This document shows, piece by piece, positions 55,212 to 64,000 of a DNA stretch of 64,000 nucleotides (positions are counted from its first letter, which is position 1; every line of letters begins with the position of its first letter). The stretch covers positions 1 to 64,000 of the forward strand of contig NZ_VLKK01000011.1 in the NCBI RefSeq assembly GCF_007830065.1, given 5' to 3'. The translations under genes were made by a program, and so were the position numbers. The notes below the pieces were generated by a model that saw nothing but the letters and a program-made list of their open reading frames with translations, made no database searches and was not told the origin of the DNA. The stretch is from Sphingobium wenxiniae (GTDB taxonomy: Bacteria > Pseudomonadota > Alphaproteobacteria > Sphingomonadales > Sphingomonadaceae).

Positions 55212-56972
55212 GTGAGCGAGGACAGCGAGTTCCGCGTCCGGCCGGGCAAGGCCAAGCGCAGCAAGGCGCAGGGCCGCAATGCCCGCGGCCTGGTCGCCGA
55301 GGTGCTGCGCGTCGCCGCGATCCACAGCGGGGGCCGGCGCGGCGGCGCCAGCGGCGCGCGCCGGGGTGCGCAATCGACCTTCGGGCGGGGACGCACCGCC
55401 TTCGCCCGCAGTCGCCTGTTCGGCTCGGGCCGGCGCGTCATGGTCAAGATGCTGCCCGTGACCACCCGCAGCCGGGGTGGCCGACGCTCGGCGCCGCTGT
55501 CCGCGCACGTCGCTTATTTGAAGCGCGAAGGCGTCACCCGCGACGGCTCGCCTACCCGAATGTTCGACGCGGCCGGCGACAACGCCGACGATCGCGGTTT
55601 CGCCGAGCGGTGCAAGGATGACCGGCATCATTTCCGGGTCATCGTGTCGCCCGAGGACGCCGCCGAGCTGACCGACCTGCGCGAATACACGCGCGACCTC
55701 ATGTGCCAGATGGAGGCGGACCTTGGGACGCGGCTCGATTGGGTCGCGGTCGATCACTGGAACACCGACAATCCGCACGTCCATCTGCTCGTGCGCGGCG
55801 TTACCGATCAGGGCGCCGATCTCGTCATCTCCCGCGACTACATCAGCCACAATCTCCGCTCGCGCGCGCAAGACCTGGCCTTCGCCGAGCTTGGGCCGAA
55901 GCCCGAACATGAGGTGCAGCGCGCCCTCGACCGTGAGGTGACGGCGGAACGCTGGACCCGGCTCGATACCGAGATCCAGCGTTCCGCCGACGAGCTGGGC
56001 GTGATCGACCTGCGCCCCGAGCGCTCCGGCCCGGACGATCCGCGGCTCCGCCGTCTGATGGTCGGGCGCTTGCAGCACCTCGAAACGATGGGGCTCGCAG
56101 CCGAAGGGGATACCGGCCAATGGGCGGTCGCGGAAGGTGCGGCGGCGAAGGTGCGCGAGCTGGGCGCGCGCGGCGACATCATCCGCACGATCGGCGCGGC
56201 GCTCAAGGACCGCGGGCAGGACCGGCCGCTCGACAGCTACGCCGTCGTGGGCAGCGCGCCCGAGAAGCCGATCGCCGGCCGGCTGATCGACAAGGGGTTG
56301 CACGACGAGCTGACCGGCACCGCCTATGCCGTGATCGACGGCACGGACGGGCGCACCCACCATGTTCGCCTGCCGGGCATCGAGTCGCTGGAGCATAGCC
56401 CCAAGCTCGGCGGCATCGTCGAGCTGCGCGGCGTCGGCCGGCCCGGCCAGGAGAAGCCGACGCTGGTGCTCGCCACGCGGTCGGACATAGACCTTGCCGC
56501 GCAGGTGAAAGCGCCCGGCGCGACCTGGCTTGACCATCGCCTGATCGAGCGTGGCGCCAGCGTTGCGGACGGCGGGTTCGGCGCCGAGGTGCGCCGCGCG
56601 ATGGACGCGCGCACCGACCATCTTGTCCACGAAGGGCTGGCGCGCCGCTTCGGCGAGCGGACGGTGTTCGAGCGCGGGATGCTCGACACGCTCCGCAAGC
56701 GCGAGCTGGACGCGGTTGGGGCGAAGATCGCGGGGGAGACCGGGCTTGCCTATCGCCCCGCCGCGTCCGGCGAGAAGATCGCCGGCGTCGTTCGCCAGCG
56801 CCTCGCGCTCGCGTCCGGCCGCTTCGCCATGATCGACGATGGCCTGGGTTTCCGCCTCGTCCCCTGGGCCAGCACCCTCGAACAGCAGCTCGGCCGTCGG
56901 GTGTCCGGCGTCGTCCGCGCTGGCGGCGGCATCGACTGGACGCTTGGCCGCAAGCGCGGCCTCGGCATCTGA
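55212..56972 (+). CDS. Relaxase, VirD2/DUF3363 type
   Basis: A 586-residue protein. GTG at 55,212 is chosen (VSEDSEFRVRPGKAKR); an ATG upstream would read through the preceding gene's tail. The N-terminal 60 residues are basic. The nuclease domain shows HWNTDNPHVHLLVRG (HUH-like metal site, about 181-195) and tyrosine-rich segments (LREYTRDLM; AHVAYLKREG). DUF3363 occupies the C-terminal half. It would nick oriT and lead the strand through TraG. No oriT was identified in the window. TraG starts 15 bp after its stop. Confidence 0.87.
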   Translation: MSEDSEFRVRPGKAKRSKAQGRNARGLVAEVLRVAAIHSGGRRGGASGARRGAQSTFGRGRTAFARSRLFGSGRRVMVKMLPVTTRSRGGRRSAPLSAHVAYLKREGVTRDGSPTRMFDAAGDNADDRGFAERCKDDRHHFRVIVSPEDAAELTDLREYTRDLMCQMEADLGTRLDWVAVDHWNTDNPHVHLLVRGVTDQGADLVISRDYISHNLRSRAQDLAFAELGPKPEHEVQRALDREVTAERWTRLDTEIQRSADELGVIDLRPERSGPDDPRLRRLMVGRLQHLETMGLAAEGDTGQWAVAEGAAAKVRELGARGDIIRTIGAALKDRGQDRPLDSYAVVGSAPEKPIAGRLIDKGLHDELTGTAYAVIDGTDGRTHHVRLPGIESLEHSPKLGGIVELRGVGRPGQEKPTLVLATRSDIDLAAQVKAPGATWLDHRLIERGASVADGGFGAEVRRAMDARTDHLVHEGLARRFGERTVFERGMLDTLRKRELDAVGAKIAGETGLAYRPAASGEKIAGVVRQRLALASGRFAMIDDGLGFRLVPWASTLEQQLGRRVSGVVRAGGGIDWTLGRKRGLGI

Positions 56973-56987
56973 CTCAGGAGAGAACCC

Positions 56988-58961
56988 ATGTCCGCGACCA
57001 AGATTTTATGGGGCCAGGTCATTATCGTGTTCCTGATCGTGCTCGCCGGCATATGGGGCGCGACGCAGTGGACCGCCGCCGCGCTCGCCTACCAGCCCGA
57101 GTTGGGGCCGCCGTGGATTATGCTCGGCGACTGGCGCATCTATCCGCCGCCGGCCTTCTTCTGGTGGTGGTTCAGCTTCGACGCCTACGCGCCTGACATC
57201 TTCAAGACCGGCGCGTTCATCGCCGCGTCGGGCGGGTTCGTGTCGATCGCCGTCGCCATCGGCATGTCGGTGTGGCGTGCGCGCGAGCTGAAGAACGCCG
57301 AGACCTACGGTTCGGCGCGCTGGGCGAGCGAGCGGGAGGTGCGCGCGGCCGGGCTGCTCGGGCCGAACGGCGTCGTGCTCGGCAGGCTCGCACGCGACTA
57401 TCTGCGCCACGATGGCCCCGAGCATGTGCTGTGCTTCGCGCCGACCCGGAGCGGCAAGGGCGTCGGGTTGGTGGTGCCGTCGCTGCTGACCTGGCCGGGA
57501 AGCTGTATTGTCCATGACATCAAGGGCGAGAACTGGACGCTGACCGCGGGCTTCCGGGCGCGGCACGGCCGCGTGCTGCTGTTCGATCCGACCAACGCTG
57601 CGTCGGCGGCCTATAACCCGCTGTTGGAGGTGCGGCGCGGTCAGTGGGAAGTGCGCGACGTGCAGAATGTCGCCGACGTGCTTGTCGATCCCGAGGGCTC
57701 GCTGGAGCGTCGCAATCATTGGGAGAAGACATCCCACTCGCTGCTGGTCGGCGCGATCCTCCACGTCCTCTATGCGGAGACTGACAAGACTTTGGCCGGC
57801 GTTGCGGGATTTCTTTCCGATCCGACGCGCACGATCGAGCAGACGTTGGCGGCGATGATGGCGACGCCGCACCTTGGCGAAGCCGGCGTGCATCCGGTCG
57901 TCGCTTCGGCCGCGCGCGAGTTGCTGAACAAGTCGGACAACGAGCGATCCGGCGTGCTTTCCACCGCCATGTCGTTCCTTGGCCTCTACCGCGATCCGGT
58001 CGTGGCGGAGGTCACGCGCGCCTGCCAGTGGCGCATATCGGATCTGGTTGATGGCGATCGGCCGGCGACGCTCTATCTGGTCGTGCCGCCCAGCGACATA
58101 TCGCGCACCAAGCCGCTGATCCGCCTCATCCTCAATCAGATCGGTCGCCGGCTGACCGAGGAGCTGACGCCGAACGGCAATCGCCATCGCGTGCTCTTGA
58201 TGCTCGACGAGTTTCCGGCGCTCGGTCGCCTCGACTTCTTCGAGTCCGCGCTGGCCTTCATGGCCGGCTATGGTCTCAAGGCATTCCTGATCGCGCAATC
58301 GCTCAACCAGATCGAGAAGGCTTACGGCCCGAACAACGCGATCCTCGACAATTGCCATGTGCGCGTGAGCTTCGCCACCAACGACGAGCGCACCGCCAAG
58401 CGCGTCTCGGACGCGCTCGGCACCGCGACCGAACTGCGCGCGATGAAGAACTATGCGGGTCACAGGCTTTCGCCCTGGCTCGGGCATCTGATGGTGTCGC
58501 GGTCAGAGACCGCCCGCCAGCTCCTCACGCCAGGCGAGGTGATGCAGCTCCCGCCTGATGACGAGATCGTCATGGTGGCTGGCGTCCATCCGATCCGGGC
58601 GAAGAAAGCGCGTTACTACCGCGACGCGCGGTTCGCCGAGCGGATCATGCCCGCGCCCACCCCGGACGCCGGCCCGGTGCGGCCCGATGACTGGACGGGC
58701 CGCGCCGTCGTCGCCGACCCCGCCGCCGTGGCGCGGATCGTCCGTTCGGCAGAGGACGCGGCCAACGGCGGATTGCGCCGCGAACCCGAACTGCCGGAGC
58801 ATGTCGCCATCGCGCCGGAGACCTCACCGCCGCCCGCGCAGGAGTTTGCGATCGTGGACGACGAACCCGACGATGCCGCGCGACAGGCGGCCCTGCGGCG
58901 CCGGATGCAGGGGCTCGCGCGGCAAGCGTCGCTCGACCCCGGCGACGGTATCGAGCTGTAG
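56988..58961 (+). CDS. traG: TraG/VirD4-type coupling protein (island 2)
   Basis: A 657-residue coupling protein with two N-terminal membrane segments (VIIVFLIVLAGIWGATQW; GGFVSIAVAIGMSVW), Walker A APTRSGKGVG at about 152 and Walker B LLMLDEFPALG at about 400. It is strongly similar throughout to the copy in island 1. It follows the relaxase directly, ribosome site AGGAGAG. It links the relaxosome to the trb channel. Confidence 0.94.
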   Translation: MSATKILWGQVIIVFLIVLAGIWGATQWTAAALAYQPELGPPWIMLGDWRIYPPPAFFWWWFSFDAYAPDIFKTGAFIAASGGFVSIAVAIGMSVWRARELKNAETYGSARWASEREVRAAGLLGPNGVVLGRLARDYLRHDGPEHVLCFAPTRSGKGVGLVVPSLLTWPGSCIVHDIKGENWTLTAGFRARHGRVLLFDPTNAASAAYNPLLEVRRGQWEVRDVQNVADVLVDPEGSLERRNHWEKTSHSLLVGAILHVLYAETDKTLAGVAGFLSDPTRTIEQTLAAMMATPHLGEAGVHPVVASAARELLNKSDNERSGVLSTAMSFLGLYRDPVVAEVTRACQWRISDLVDGDRPATLYLVVPPSDISRTKPLIRLILNQIGRRLTEELTPNGNRHRVLLMLDEFPALGRLDFFESALAFMAGYGLKAFLIAQSLNQIEKAYGPNNAILDNCHVRVSFATNDERTAKRVSDALGTATELRAMKNYAGHRLSPWLGHLMVSRSETARQLLTPGEVMQLPPDDEIVMVAGVHPIRAKKARYYRDARFAERIMPAPTPDAGPVRPDDWTGRAVVADPAAVARIVRSAEDAANGGLRREPELPEHVAIAPETSPPPAQEFAIVDDEPDDAARQAALRRRMQGLARQASLDPGDGIEL

Positions 58962-58970
58962 GCGGCGATC

Positions 58971-59396
58971 ATGCGCGTCCGGCTCAATGTCTATTTTCCG
59001 CCAGCGCTCGCCAAGCAGGTCGACGAGCTGGCGATCCGACGCCGAATCTCACGCTCCGCGATCGTGGAGGCAGCGGTGGCGTCCTACCTGTCGCCCGATG
59101 GTGCCGATCGTATGGAGGCGGCGTTCGCTCGCCGGCTCGACCGGCTGTCGCGCCAAGTGCAGCGGTTGGAGCGGAACACCGGGCTCTCGACCGAGGCGTT
59201 GGCATTGTTCGTCCGCTTCTGGCTATCGGTGACGCCGCCGCTGCCCGACGAGGATCAGGCCGCAGCGCAGGTGAAGGGACGCAAGCGCTACGAAGGGTTC
59301 ATCGAAACGCTTGGTCGGCGCTACGCCAGCGGCAAGAGCCTTCTCGACGAAATCCCCGAAGATATATGGCCGACCAACCGGCCCGATTCGGTATAA
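58971..59396 (+). CDS. CopG-like protein of the trb cluster (island 2)
   Basis: A 141-residue protein starting MRVRLNVYFPPALAKQVDELAIRRRISRSAIVEAAVASYL, a ribbon-helix-helix DNA-binding domain, then a helical C-terminal part. It corresponds to the CopG-like gene of island 1 but has diverged considerably. Probably a regulator of the transfer operon. Unlike island 1 it does not overlap trbB; a 170-bp spacer follows. Confidence 0.8.
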   Translation: MRVRLNVYFPPALAKQVDELAIRRRISRSAIVEAAVASYLSPDGADRMEAAFARRLDRLSRQVQRLERNTGLSTEALALFVRFWLSVTPPLPDEDQAAAQVKGRKRYEGFIETLGRRYASGKSLLDEIPEDIWPTNRPDSV

Positions 59397-59566
59397 TCGG
59401 CTCCATGCACGACGTGTTGACAATCGGCTGATCCGCACCCTGCAAGTATATACCGCCGCCTCTACTACGCCCCCAACCAACTGTTGCAGCGGCTGATTTT
59501 CTGGCTCTCTTGATGTGCTCCTGACGCCGGGCGGCGGTTCGCCCGGTCCATTGCAGGGGCCAAGTC
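59397..59566 (+). promoter_or_regulatory. Spacer with hairpin between copG-like gene and trbB
   Basis: The spacer contains TTGACA at 59417-59422 and an AT-rich segment (AAGTATATACC), possibly a promoter, and a hairpin CCGGGCG-GCGGTT-CGCCCGG at 59527-59546. The trbB start (TTG) follows 20 bases later. It may be an acquired regulatory point within the operon. Confidence 0.4.
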
Positions 59567-60553
59567 TTGACCGTCCAGCCAACCCAATCCGAGGCGAGGT
59601 CACGCGGCGCGCGGATGCTGCGCACGGCGCTCGGATCGTCGATCGCCGCGTGGCTGGACGATCCCACCGTCATCGAAGTGATGCTGAATCCCGATGGCCG
59701 GCTGTGGCTCGATCGGCTCGGCGAGGGGATCAGCGATACGGGCTTGTCGCTCGCGGCGGCCGATGGCGAGCGCATCGTCCGCCTGGTCGCGCATCACGTC
59801 GGCGTCGAAGTTCATGCCCGGTCTCCGCGCGTCTCGGCCGAGCTGCCCGATAGCGGAGAGCGGTTCGAGGGGCTGCTGCCGCCCGTCGTCACCGCGCCGG
59901 CCTTCGCCATCCGCAAGCCCGCTGTCGCCGTCTTCACGCTTGATCACTATGCGGCGGCGGGCATCATGCGACCGGATGCGGCGATAGCGCTGCGTCAGGG
60001 TGTCGAAGCCCGCGCCAACATCCTCGTGGCGGGCGGGACCGGCAGTGGCAAGACCACGCTCGTCAACGCGCTTTTGGCCGAAGTCGCCAAGACGACCGAC
60101 CGCATCGTCCTGATCGAAGACACGCGCGAACTGCAATGCGCCGCGCCGAACCTCGTCGCCATGCGGACCAAGGATGGCGTCGTTTCGCTCTCCGATCTCG
60201 TCCGGTCCTCGCTGCGGCTGCGCCCCGATCGCATCCCCATCGGCGAGGTGCGTGGCGCCGAGGCGCTCGACCTCCTCAAAGCCTGGGGCACCGGACATCC
60301 CGGCGGGATCGGCACTATCCACGCCGGAACCGCGCTCGGCGCGCTGCGCCGCATGGAGCAGCTCATTCAGGAGGCCGTCGTGACGGTCCCTCGTGCGCTG
60401 CTGGCCGAGACCATCGACATCATCGCCGTCCTGGTCCGCGACGGACACGGCCGCCGCCTCGCCGAGCTGGCCCGCGTCGAAGGGCTCGACGCCGCGACCG
60501 GCGACTACCGCCTCACGCCACTGACCACCCCCCAACCCGGAGACCTGCCATGA
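59567..60553 (+). CDS. trbB: TrbB, VirB11-type secretion ATPase (island 2)
   Basis: A 328-residue ATPase. Walker A is GGTGSGKTT (about 158), Asp box [10 protein letters not shown], Walker [14 protein letters not shown], His box [12 protein letters not shown]. The start is TTG at 59,567 (ACCGTCCAGCC follows), with AGGGGCC upstream; the next in-frame ATG (RMLRTALG) is 17 codons later and also possible. The stop overlaps trbC by 4 bp. Confidence 0.93.
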   Translation: MTVQPTQSEARSRGARMLRTALGSSIAAWLDDPTVIEVMLNPDGRLWLDRLGEGISDTGLSLAAADGERIVRLVAHHVGVEVHARSPRVSAELPDSGERFEGLLPPVVTAPAFAIRKPAVAVFTLDHYAAAGIMRPDAAIALRQGVEARANILVAGGTGSGKTTLVNALLAEVAKTTDRIVLIEDTRELQCAAPNLVAMRTKDGVVSLSDLVRSSLRLRPDRIPIGEVRGAEALDLLKAWGTGHPGGIGTIHAGTALGALRRMEQLIQEAVVTVPRALLAETIDIIAVLVRDGHGRRLAELARVEGLDAATGDYRLTPLTTPQPGDLP

Positions 60554-60882
60554 TCCATGCCCTTCGGCATGGCGCACGCCGCGCCATGCTTACCGCCACC
60601 GCCAGCGTTATCGCGCTGAGCATTTCCGTTCCGGCCCACGCAGGCGGTTCGTCGATGCCGTGGGAAGCCCCGCTGCAAAGCATCCTCGAATCCATTGAGG
60701 GGCCGGTGGCGAAAATCGTCGCGGTCATCATCATCATCGTGACCGGCCTGACGCTGGCGTTCGGCGATACGAGCGGCGGCTTCCGCCGGTTGATCCAGAT
60801 CGTGTTCGGCCTGTCGATCGCGTTCGCGGCCAGTTCCTTCTTCCTGTCGTTCTTCAGCTTCGGCGGCGGGGCGCTGGTCTGA
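60550..60882 (+). CDS. trbC: TrbC, VirB2-type prepilin
   Basis: A 110-residue prepilin starting [33 protein letters not shown], a signal peptide ending near AHA. Two hydrophobic helices follow (KIVAVIIIIVTGLTLAFG; LIQIVFGLSIAFAASSFFLSFF), giving the mature pilin of about 78 residues. It is probably processed by the TraF peptidase encoded upstream. The frame upstream is inside trbB. Confidence 0.92.
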   Translation: MIHALRHGARRAMLTATASVIALSISVPAHAGGSSMPWEAPLQSILESIEGPVAKIVAVIIIIVTGLTLAFGDTSGGFRRLIQIVFGLSIAFAASSFFLSFFSFGGGALV

Positions 60883-61151
60883 TGGAGAGCGCCGAGCCGA
60901 TCGCGGGCTTCTATGCCCCCGTCCACCGGGCGTTGACCGAGCCGATCCTGCTCGGCGGTGCCCCGCGCTCGCTCGCCATCGTCAACGGGACGCTGGCGGG
61001 CGCGATCGGCCTCGGCCTGCGCCTCTGGATCGCCGGGCTGGTCATCTGGGCCATCGGCCATGCGCTGTCCGTCTGGGCCGCTCGCCGCGACCCGCAATTC
61101 GTGGACGTGGCCCGCCGTCACCTCCGTTACCCGAGCTGGATGCAGCCATGA
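60882..61151 (+). CDS. trbD: TrbD, VirB3-type inner-membrane protein
   Basis: An 89-residue protein with one or two membrane segments (SLAIVNGTLAGAIGLGL; WIAGLVIWAIGHALSVWA) and the typical N-terminus GFYAPVHRALTEPILLGG. VirB3-like proteins assist the TrbE ATPase in pilus assembly. It overlaps trbC by one base (TGATG) and trbE by four. Confidence 0.92.
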   Translation: MESAEPIAGFYAPVHRALTEPILLGGAPRSLAIVNGTLAGAIGLGLRLWIAGLVIWAIGHALSVWAARRDPQFVDVARRHLRYPSWMQP

Positions 61152-63637
61152 TGAGCCTTCGCGAATACCGCAACAAAGCGGCGCATCTCGCCGACTTCCT
61201 GCCCTGGGCCGCGCTGGTCGGTGAAGGCGTCGTGCTCAACAAGGACGGTTCGTTCCAGCGCACCGCCCGGTTCCGCGGCCCCGATCTCGACAGCGCGACG
61301 CCGGCCGAACTGGTGGCGACCACATCGCGGCTCAACAATTCACTTCGCCGGCTCGGTTCGGGCTGGGCGATCTTCGTCGAAGCGCAGCGGACGCCCGCGC
61401 TCGACTATCCCGAGGATGACTTTCCCGATCCCGTGTCGGCGCTGGTCGATATGGAACGGCGCGAACAGTTCCGCGAGGAAGGCGCGCATTTCGAGAGCGC
61501 CTATTATCTGACGCTGCTGTGGATGCCGCCCGCCGAGGAAGCCGCGCGGGCTGAAGGTTGGCTCTACGAGGGTCGCTCCACCACCGGCGTCGATCCGTGG
61601 GAGCTGCTCAAGGGCTTCACCGACCGCAGCGACCGCGTTCTCAACCTGGTCGAAGGCTTCGTGCCCGAGGTCCGCTGGCTCGATGACGGCGAGACGCTGA
61701 CCTACCTCCATTCGACAATTTCGACGCGCCGCCAGCGCGTGCGCGTCCCCGAGACGCCGATGCACCTCGACGCGCTGCTGGCCGATGAGCCGCTGACGGG
61801 CGGGCTTGAGCCGCGCCTGGGCGACCATCATCTACGGACGCTGACGATCACGGGATTCCCGAGCGTCACATTCCCCGGCCTGCTCGACGAACTGAACCGG
61901 CTCGCCTTCGAGTATCGCTGGTCCACCCGCGCGATCATGCTCGACAAGACCGATGCGACCAAGCTGCTGACCAAGATCAGGCGGCAATGGTTCGCCAAAC
62001 GCAAATCGGTCGCCGCCATCTTGAAAGAGGTGATGACGAACGAGGCGAGCACGTTGCTCGACAGCGATGCCTCGAACAAGGCGGCCGACGCTGACACTGC
62101 CTTGCAGGAACTGGGCGCCGACTATGCCGGCATGGCCTATGTCACCGCCAGCGTGACGGTGTGGGACCGCGATCCCGCCATTGCCGCCGAGAAGCTGCGG
62201 CTGGTCGAGAAGATCATCCAGGGCCGCGACCTCACCGTCATTCCAGAGGGCATGAACGCGATCGAGGCGTGGCTTGGGAGTCTCCCCGGCCACACCTACG
62301 CCAACGTCCGCCAGCCCCCGATTTCCACCCTCAATCTCGCCCACCTGATCCCCCTGTCAGCGGTATGGGCGGGGCCGGAACGGGACGAGCATTTCGGCGC
62401 TCCCCCCTTGCTGTATGGCAAGACCGAAGGCTCGACCCCGTTCCGGTTTTCCCTTCACGTCGGCGATGTCGGCCACACGCTGATCGTCGGCCCGACCGGC
62501 TCCGGCAAATCGGTGTTGCTCGCACTCATGGCGATGCAGTTCCGCCGCTACGAGAATGCACAGGTCTTCGCCTTCGACTTCGGCGGCAGCATCCGCGCCG
62601 CCGCGATCGGCATGGGCGGTGACTGGCAAGATCTCGGCGGGATGCTCGCCGACGAGTCCGGCGATGGCGTGCAGCTCCAGCCGCTCGCCCATATCGACGA
62701 TCCGGCCGAACGCGCCTGGGCCGCCGAATGGCTGGCGGCCATCCTCGCATCCGAGAATGTGACCGTCGATCCACAGGCCAAGGAGCATATCTGGTCGGCG
62801 CTGACATCGCTCGCCACCGCGCCGATCGCGGAACGGACCCTGACTGGCCTCGCCGTCCTGCTCCAGAGTCAACAGCTCAAGCAGGCGCTCGCGCCCTGGT
62901 GCGTCGGCGGCGCATGGGGCCGGCTGCTTGATGCCGAAACCGAGCGGCTTGGCGAGGCCACCGTTCAGGTGTTCGAGACCGAAGGCTTGATGGAAAGCGG
63001 TGCGGCGCCCGCCGTCCTGTCCTACCTGTTTTACCGCATCGCGGGGCGGCTCGACGGAAGCCCGACGCTCATCATCATCGACGAAGGTTGGCTGGCGCTC
63101 GGATCGCCCGCGTTCGCCAAGCAGCTTTCGGAATGGCTGGTGACGCTCCGCAAGAAGAACGCGAGCGTCATCTTCGCCACGCAGTCGCTCGCCCAAATCG
63201 AGGGCAGCACCATCGCGCCCGCTATCGTCGAGAGCTGCCCGACGCGGATATTCCTGCCCAACGAACGCGCAGTCGAACCGCAGATCGCAGTGATCTACGA
63301 GCGGTTCGGGCTCAACGCTCGCCAGATCGAAATCCTCAGCCGGGCAACGCCCAAGCGCGACTATTATTGTCAATCGCGGCGCGGCAACCGCCTGTTCGAG
63401 CTGGGGCTGGGCGAGGTCGCGCTGGCCTTCGCCGCCGCATCTTCCAAGACCGATCAGCGCCAGATCGCGGAGTTGGTGGAGGCGCATGGCGCATCCGCCT
63501 TCGCGGCCGAATGGCTGCGCCATCGCGGCTGCGCCTGGGCGGTCGAGCTTCTTCCCGAACCCCAACCCGATCCGCTGGCCGGAGGCCGGGAAGATGCCGG
63601 CCAGCTCCCCCTTGCCTTGAAGGACACGACCCCATGA
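61148..63637 (+). CDS. trbE: TrbE, VirB4-type secretion ATPase
   Basis: An 829-residue ATPase. The N-terminal domain (MMSLREYRNKAAHLADFLPWAALV) is the CagE/TrbE type. Walker A is VGPTGSGKSVLL at about 447 and Walker B is TLIIIDEGWLALG at about 640; a conserved SLAQIEGS follows. It powers pilus biogenesis and is the largest component. It overlaps trbD and trbJ by 4 bp each. All motifs are intact, in contrast to island 1, where the gene is missing. Confidence 0.95.
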   Translation: MMSLREYRNKAAHLADFLPWAALVGEGVVLNKDGSFQRTARFRGPDLDSATPAELVATTSRLNNSLRRLGSGWAIFVEAQRTPALDYPEDDFPDPVSALVDMERREQFREEGAHFESAYYLTLLWMPPAEEAARAEGWLYEGRSTTGVDPWELLKGFTDRSDRVLNLVEGFVPEVRWLDDGETLTYLHSTISTRRQRVRVPETPMHLDALLADEPLTGGLEPRLGDHHLRTLTITGFPSVTFPGLLDELNRLAFEYRWSTRAIMLDKTDATKLLTKIRRQWFAKRKSVAAILKEVMTNEASTLLDSDASNKAADADTALQELGADYAGMAYVTASVTVWDRDPAIAAEKLRLVEKIIQGRDLTVIPEGMNAIEAWLGSLPGHTYANVRQPPISTLNLAHLIPLSAVWAGPERDEHFGAPPLLYGKTEGSTPFRFSLHVGDVGHTLIVGPTGSGKSVLLALMAMQFRRYENAQVFAFDFGGSIRAAAIGMGGDWQDLGGMLADESGDGVQLQPLAHIDDPAERAWAAEWLAAILASENVTVDPQAKEHIWSALTSLATAPIAERTLTGLAVLLQSQQLKQALAPWCVGGAWGRLLDAETERLGEATVQVFETEGLMESGAAPAVLSYLFYRIAGRLDGSPTLIIIDEGWLALGSPAFAKQLSEWLVTLRKKNASVIFATQSLAQIEGSTIAPAIVESCPTRIFLPNERAVEPQIAVIYERFGLNARQIEILSRATPKRDYYCQSRRGNRLFELGLGEVALAFAAASSKTDQRQIAELVEAHGASAFAAEWLRHRGCAWAVELLPEPQPDPLAGGREDAGQLPLALKDTTP

Positions 63638-64000
63638 AAACCTCCATCCTGCGCCGCGCCATGCTCGCCGGTGCGATCGCCACGTCGAGCATGATCGGCA
63701 TCGCCGCCGCGACGCCGGCCCACGCCCAGCTCGGAGGGATCGTCTATGACCCGACCAACTACGCCCAAAATGTGCTGACGGCGGCTCGGTCGCTCCAGCA
63801 GATCAACAACCAGATTCAGCAAATCCAGCAAGCAGCGACGAGCCTCACCAACGAGGCGCGCAATCTCGCCTCGCTGCCGTTCAGTTCGCTCCAGCAGCTC
63901 CAGCAGCAGGTGCAGCGCACCCAGCAGCTTCTCGGCGAGGCGCAGCGGATCGCCTACGACGTGCAGAACGTCCAGCAGGCGTTCAACGGCCGCTACAAGG
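63634..64000 (+). CDS. trbJ: TrbJ, VirB5-type protein (N-terminal part, cut by window edge)
   Basis: About 122 residues are visible. The start MKTSILRRAMLAGAIATSSMIGIAAATPAHAQ is a signal peptide. The mature protein begins LGGIVYDPTNYAQNVLTAARSLQQINNQIQQIQ, typical TrbJ, and is a Gln-rich helical bundle. VirB5-like proteins sit at the pilus tip. TrbL, F, G and I are expected beyond the window. Confidence 0.9.
   Translation, partial: MKTSILRRAMLAGAIATSSMIGIAAATPAHAQLGGIVYDPTNYAQNVLTAARSLQQINNQIQQIQQAATSLTNEARNLASLPFSSLQQLQQQVQRTQQLLGEAQRIAYDVQNVQQAFNGRYK

Larger units (their letters stand above)
38642..64000. mobile_element. Island 2: integrative conjugative element at tRNA-Arg (right end outside window)
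   Basis: The left boundary lies within the 3' half of tRNA-Arg, where a large serine recombinase gene ends. Cargo and transfer genes follow: FitAB-type TA, ParB-like protein, DUF736 and DUF932 genes, regulators, DUF2840, TraF peptidase, lytic transglycosylase, relaxase, TraG and trbB-C-D-E-J. The element continues past 64,000, so its right attachment site is not seen. It also carries a group II intron and an IS1380-family insertion. Confidence 0.8.

Overview
The window looks like the chromosome of a sphingomonad (Sphingomonadaceae, Alphaproteobacteria). It is GC-rich, has the order rodA-mrdA-mreDCB followed by mutL, carries the sphingomonad-type dispersed inverted repeats near rplY, and has conjugation modules (DUF736, DUF2274, DUF2840, trb) of the kind seen on sphingomonad and rhizobial integrative elements. 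The assignment rests on gene content read by eye; no database search was run.

Three blocks can be separated. (1) About 1-15,544 is a degraded integrative element (island 1). It ends at the 3' end of tRNA-Lys(CUU), with excisionase and tyrosine recombinase genes beside the tRNA. It carries the end of an IS21 element, unrecognised and phage-like genes, a nuclease-like orphan, an Rrf2 / FAD-disulfide oxidoreductase / methyltransferase operon, a zeta-type toxin-antitoxin pair, and a trb type IV secretion cluster in which everything from inside trbC to the start of trbF is missing. (2) About 15,544-38,686 is ordinary core chromosome. It holds the rod-shape operon, mutL, a MaoC hydratase, a hypoxanthine-DNA glycosylase, ychF, pgm, pth, rplY, two TraB/GumN proteins, glyQS, ppdK and tRNA-Arg(ACG). 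(3) From about 38,687 to the right edge is a second integrative element (island 2). Its large serine recombinase gene ends inside tRNA-Arg. It carries a FitAB/VapBC-type toxin-antitoxin pair, a ParB-like protein, DUF736 and DUF932 genes with long structured leaders, a group II intron, an IS1380-family insertion, a HEPN-like gene, regulators (one frameshifted), a TraF-type peptidase, lytic transglycosylase, relaxase, TraG and an intact trb cluster running off the end at trbJ.

The two islands share a related conjugation machine but use unrelated integrases and tRNA targets, and they sit on either side of a 23-kb block that contains indispensable genes. Island 2 looks capable of transfer as far as it can be seen. 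Island 1 looks unable to build its own pilus and shows no relaxase gene in the window.

The most interesting observations are: the trb deletion junction; the serine recombinase whose stop codon lies in a tRNA anticodon loop; the group II intron inserted antisense exactly at the stop codon of a gene that an IS also appears to have cut; two HEPN-like genes and a nuclease-like orphan that may be defence remnants; the structured leaders of island 2; and a leaderless-looking Rrf2 operon. No CRISPR array was seen.
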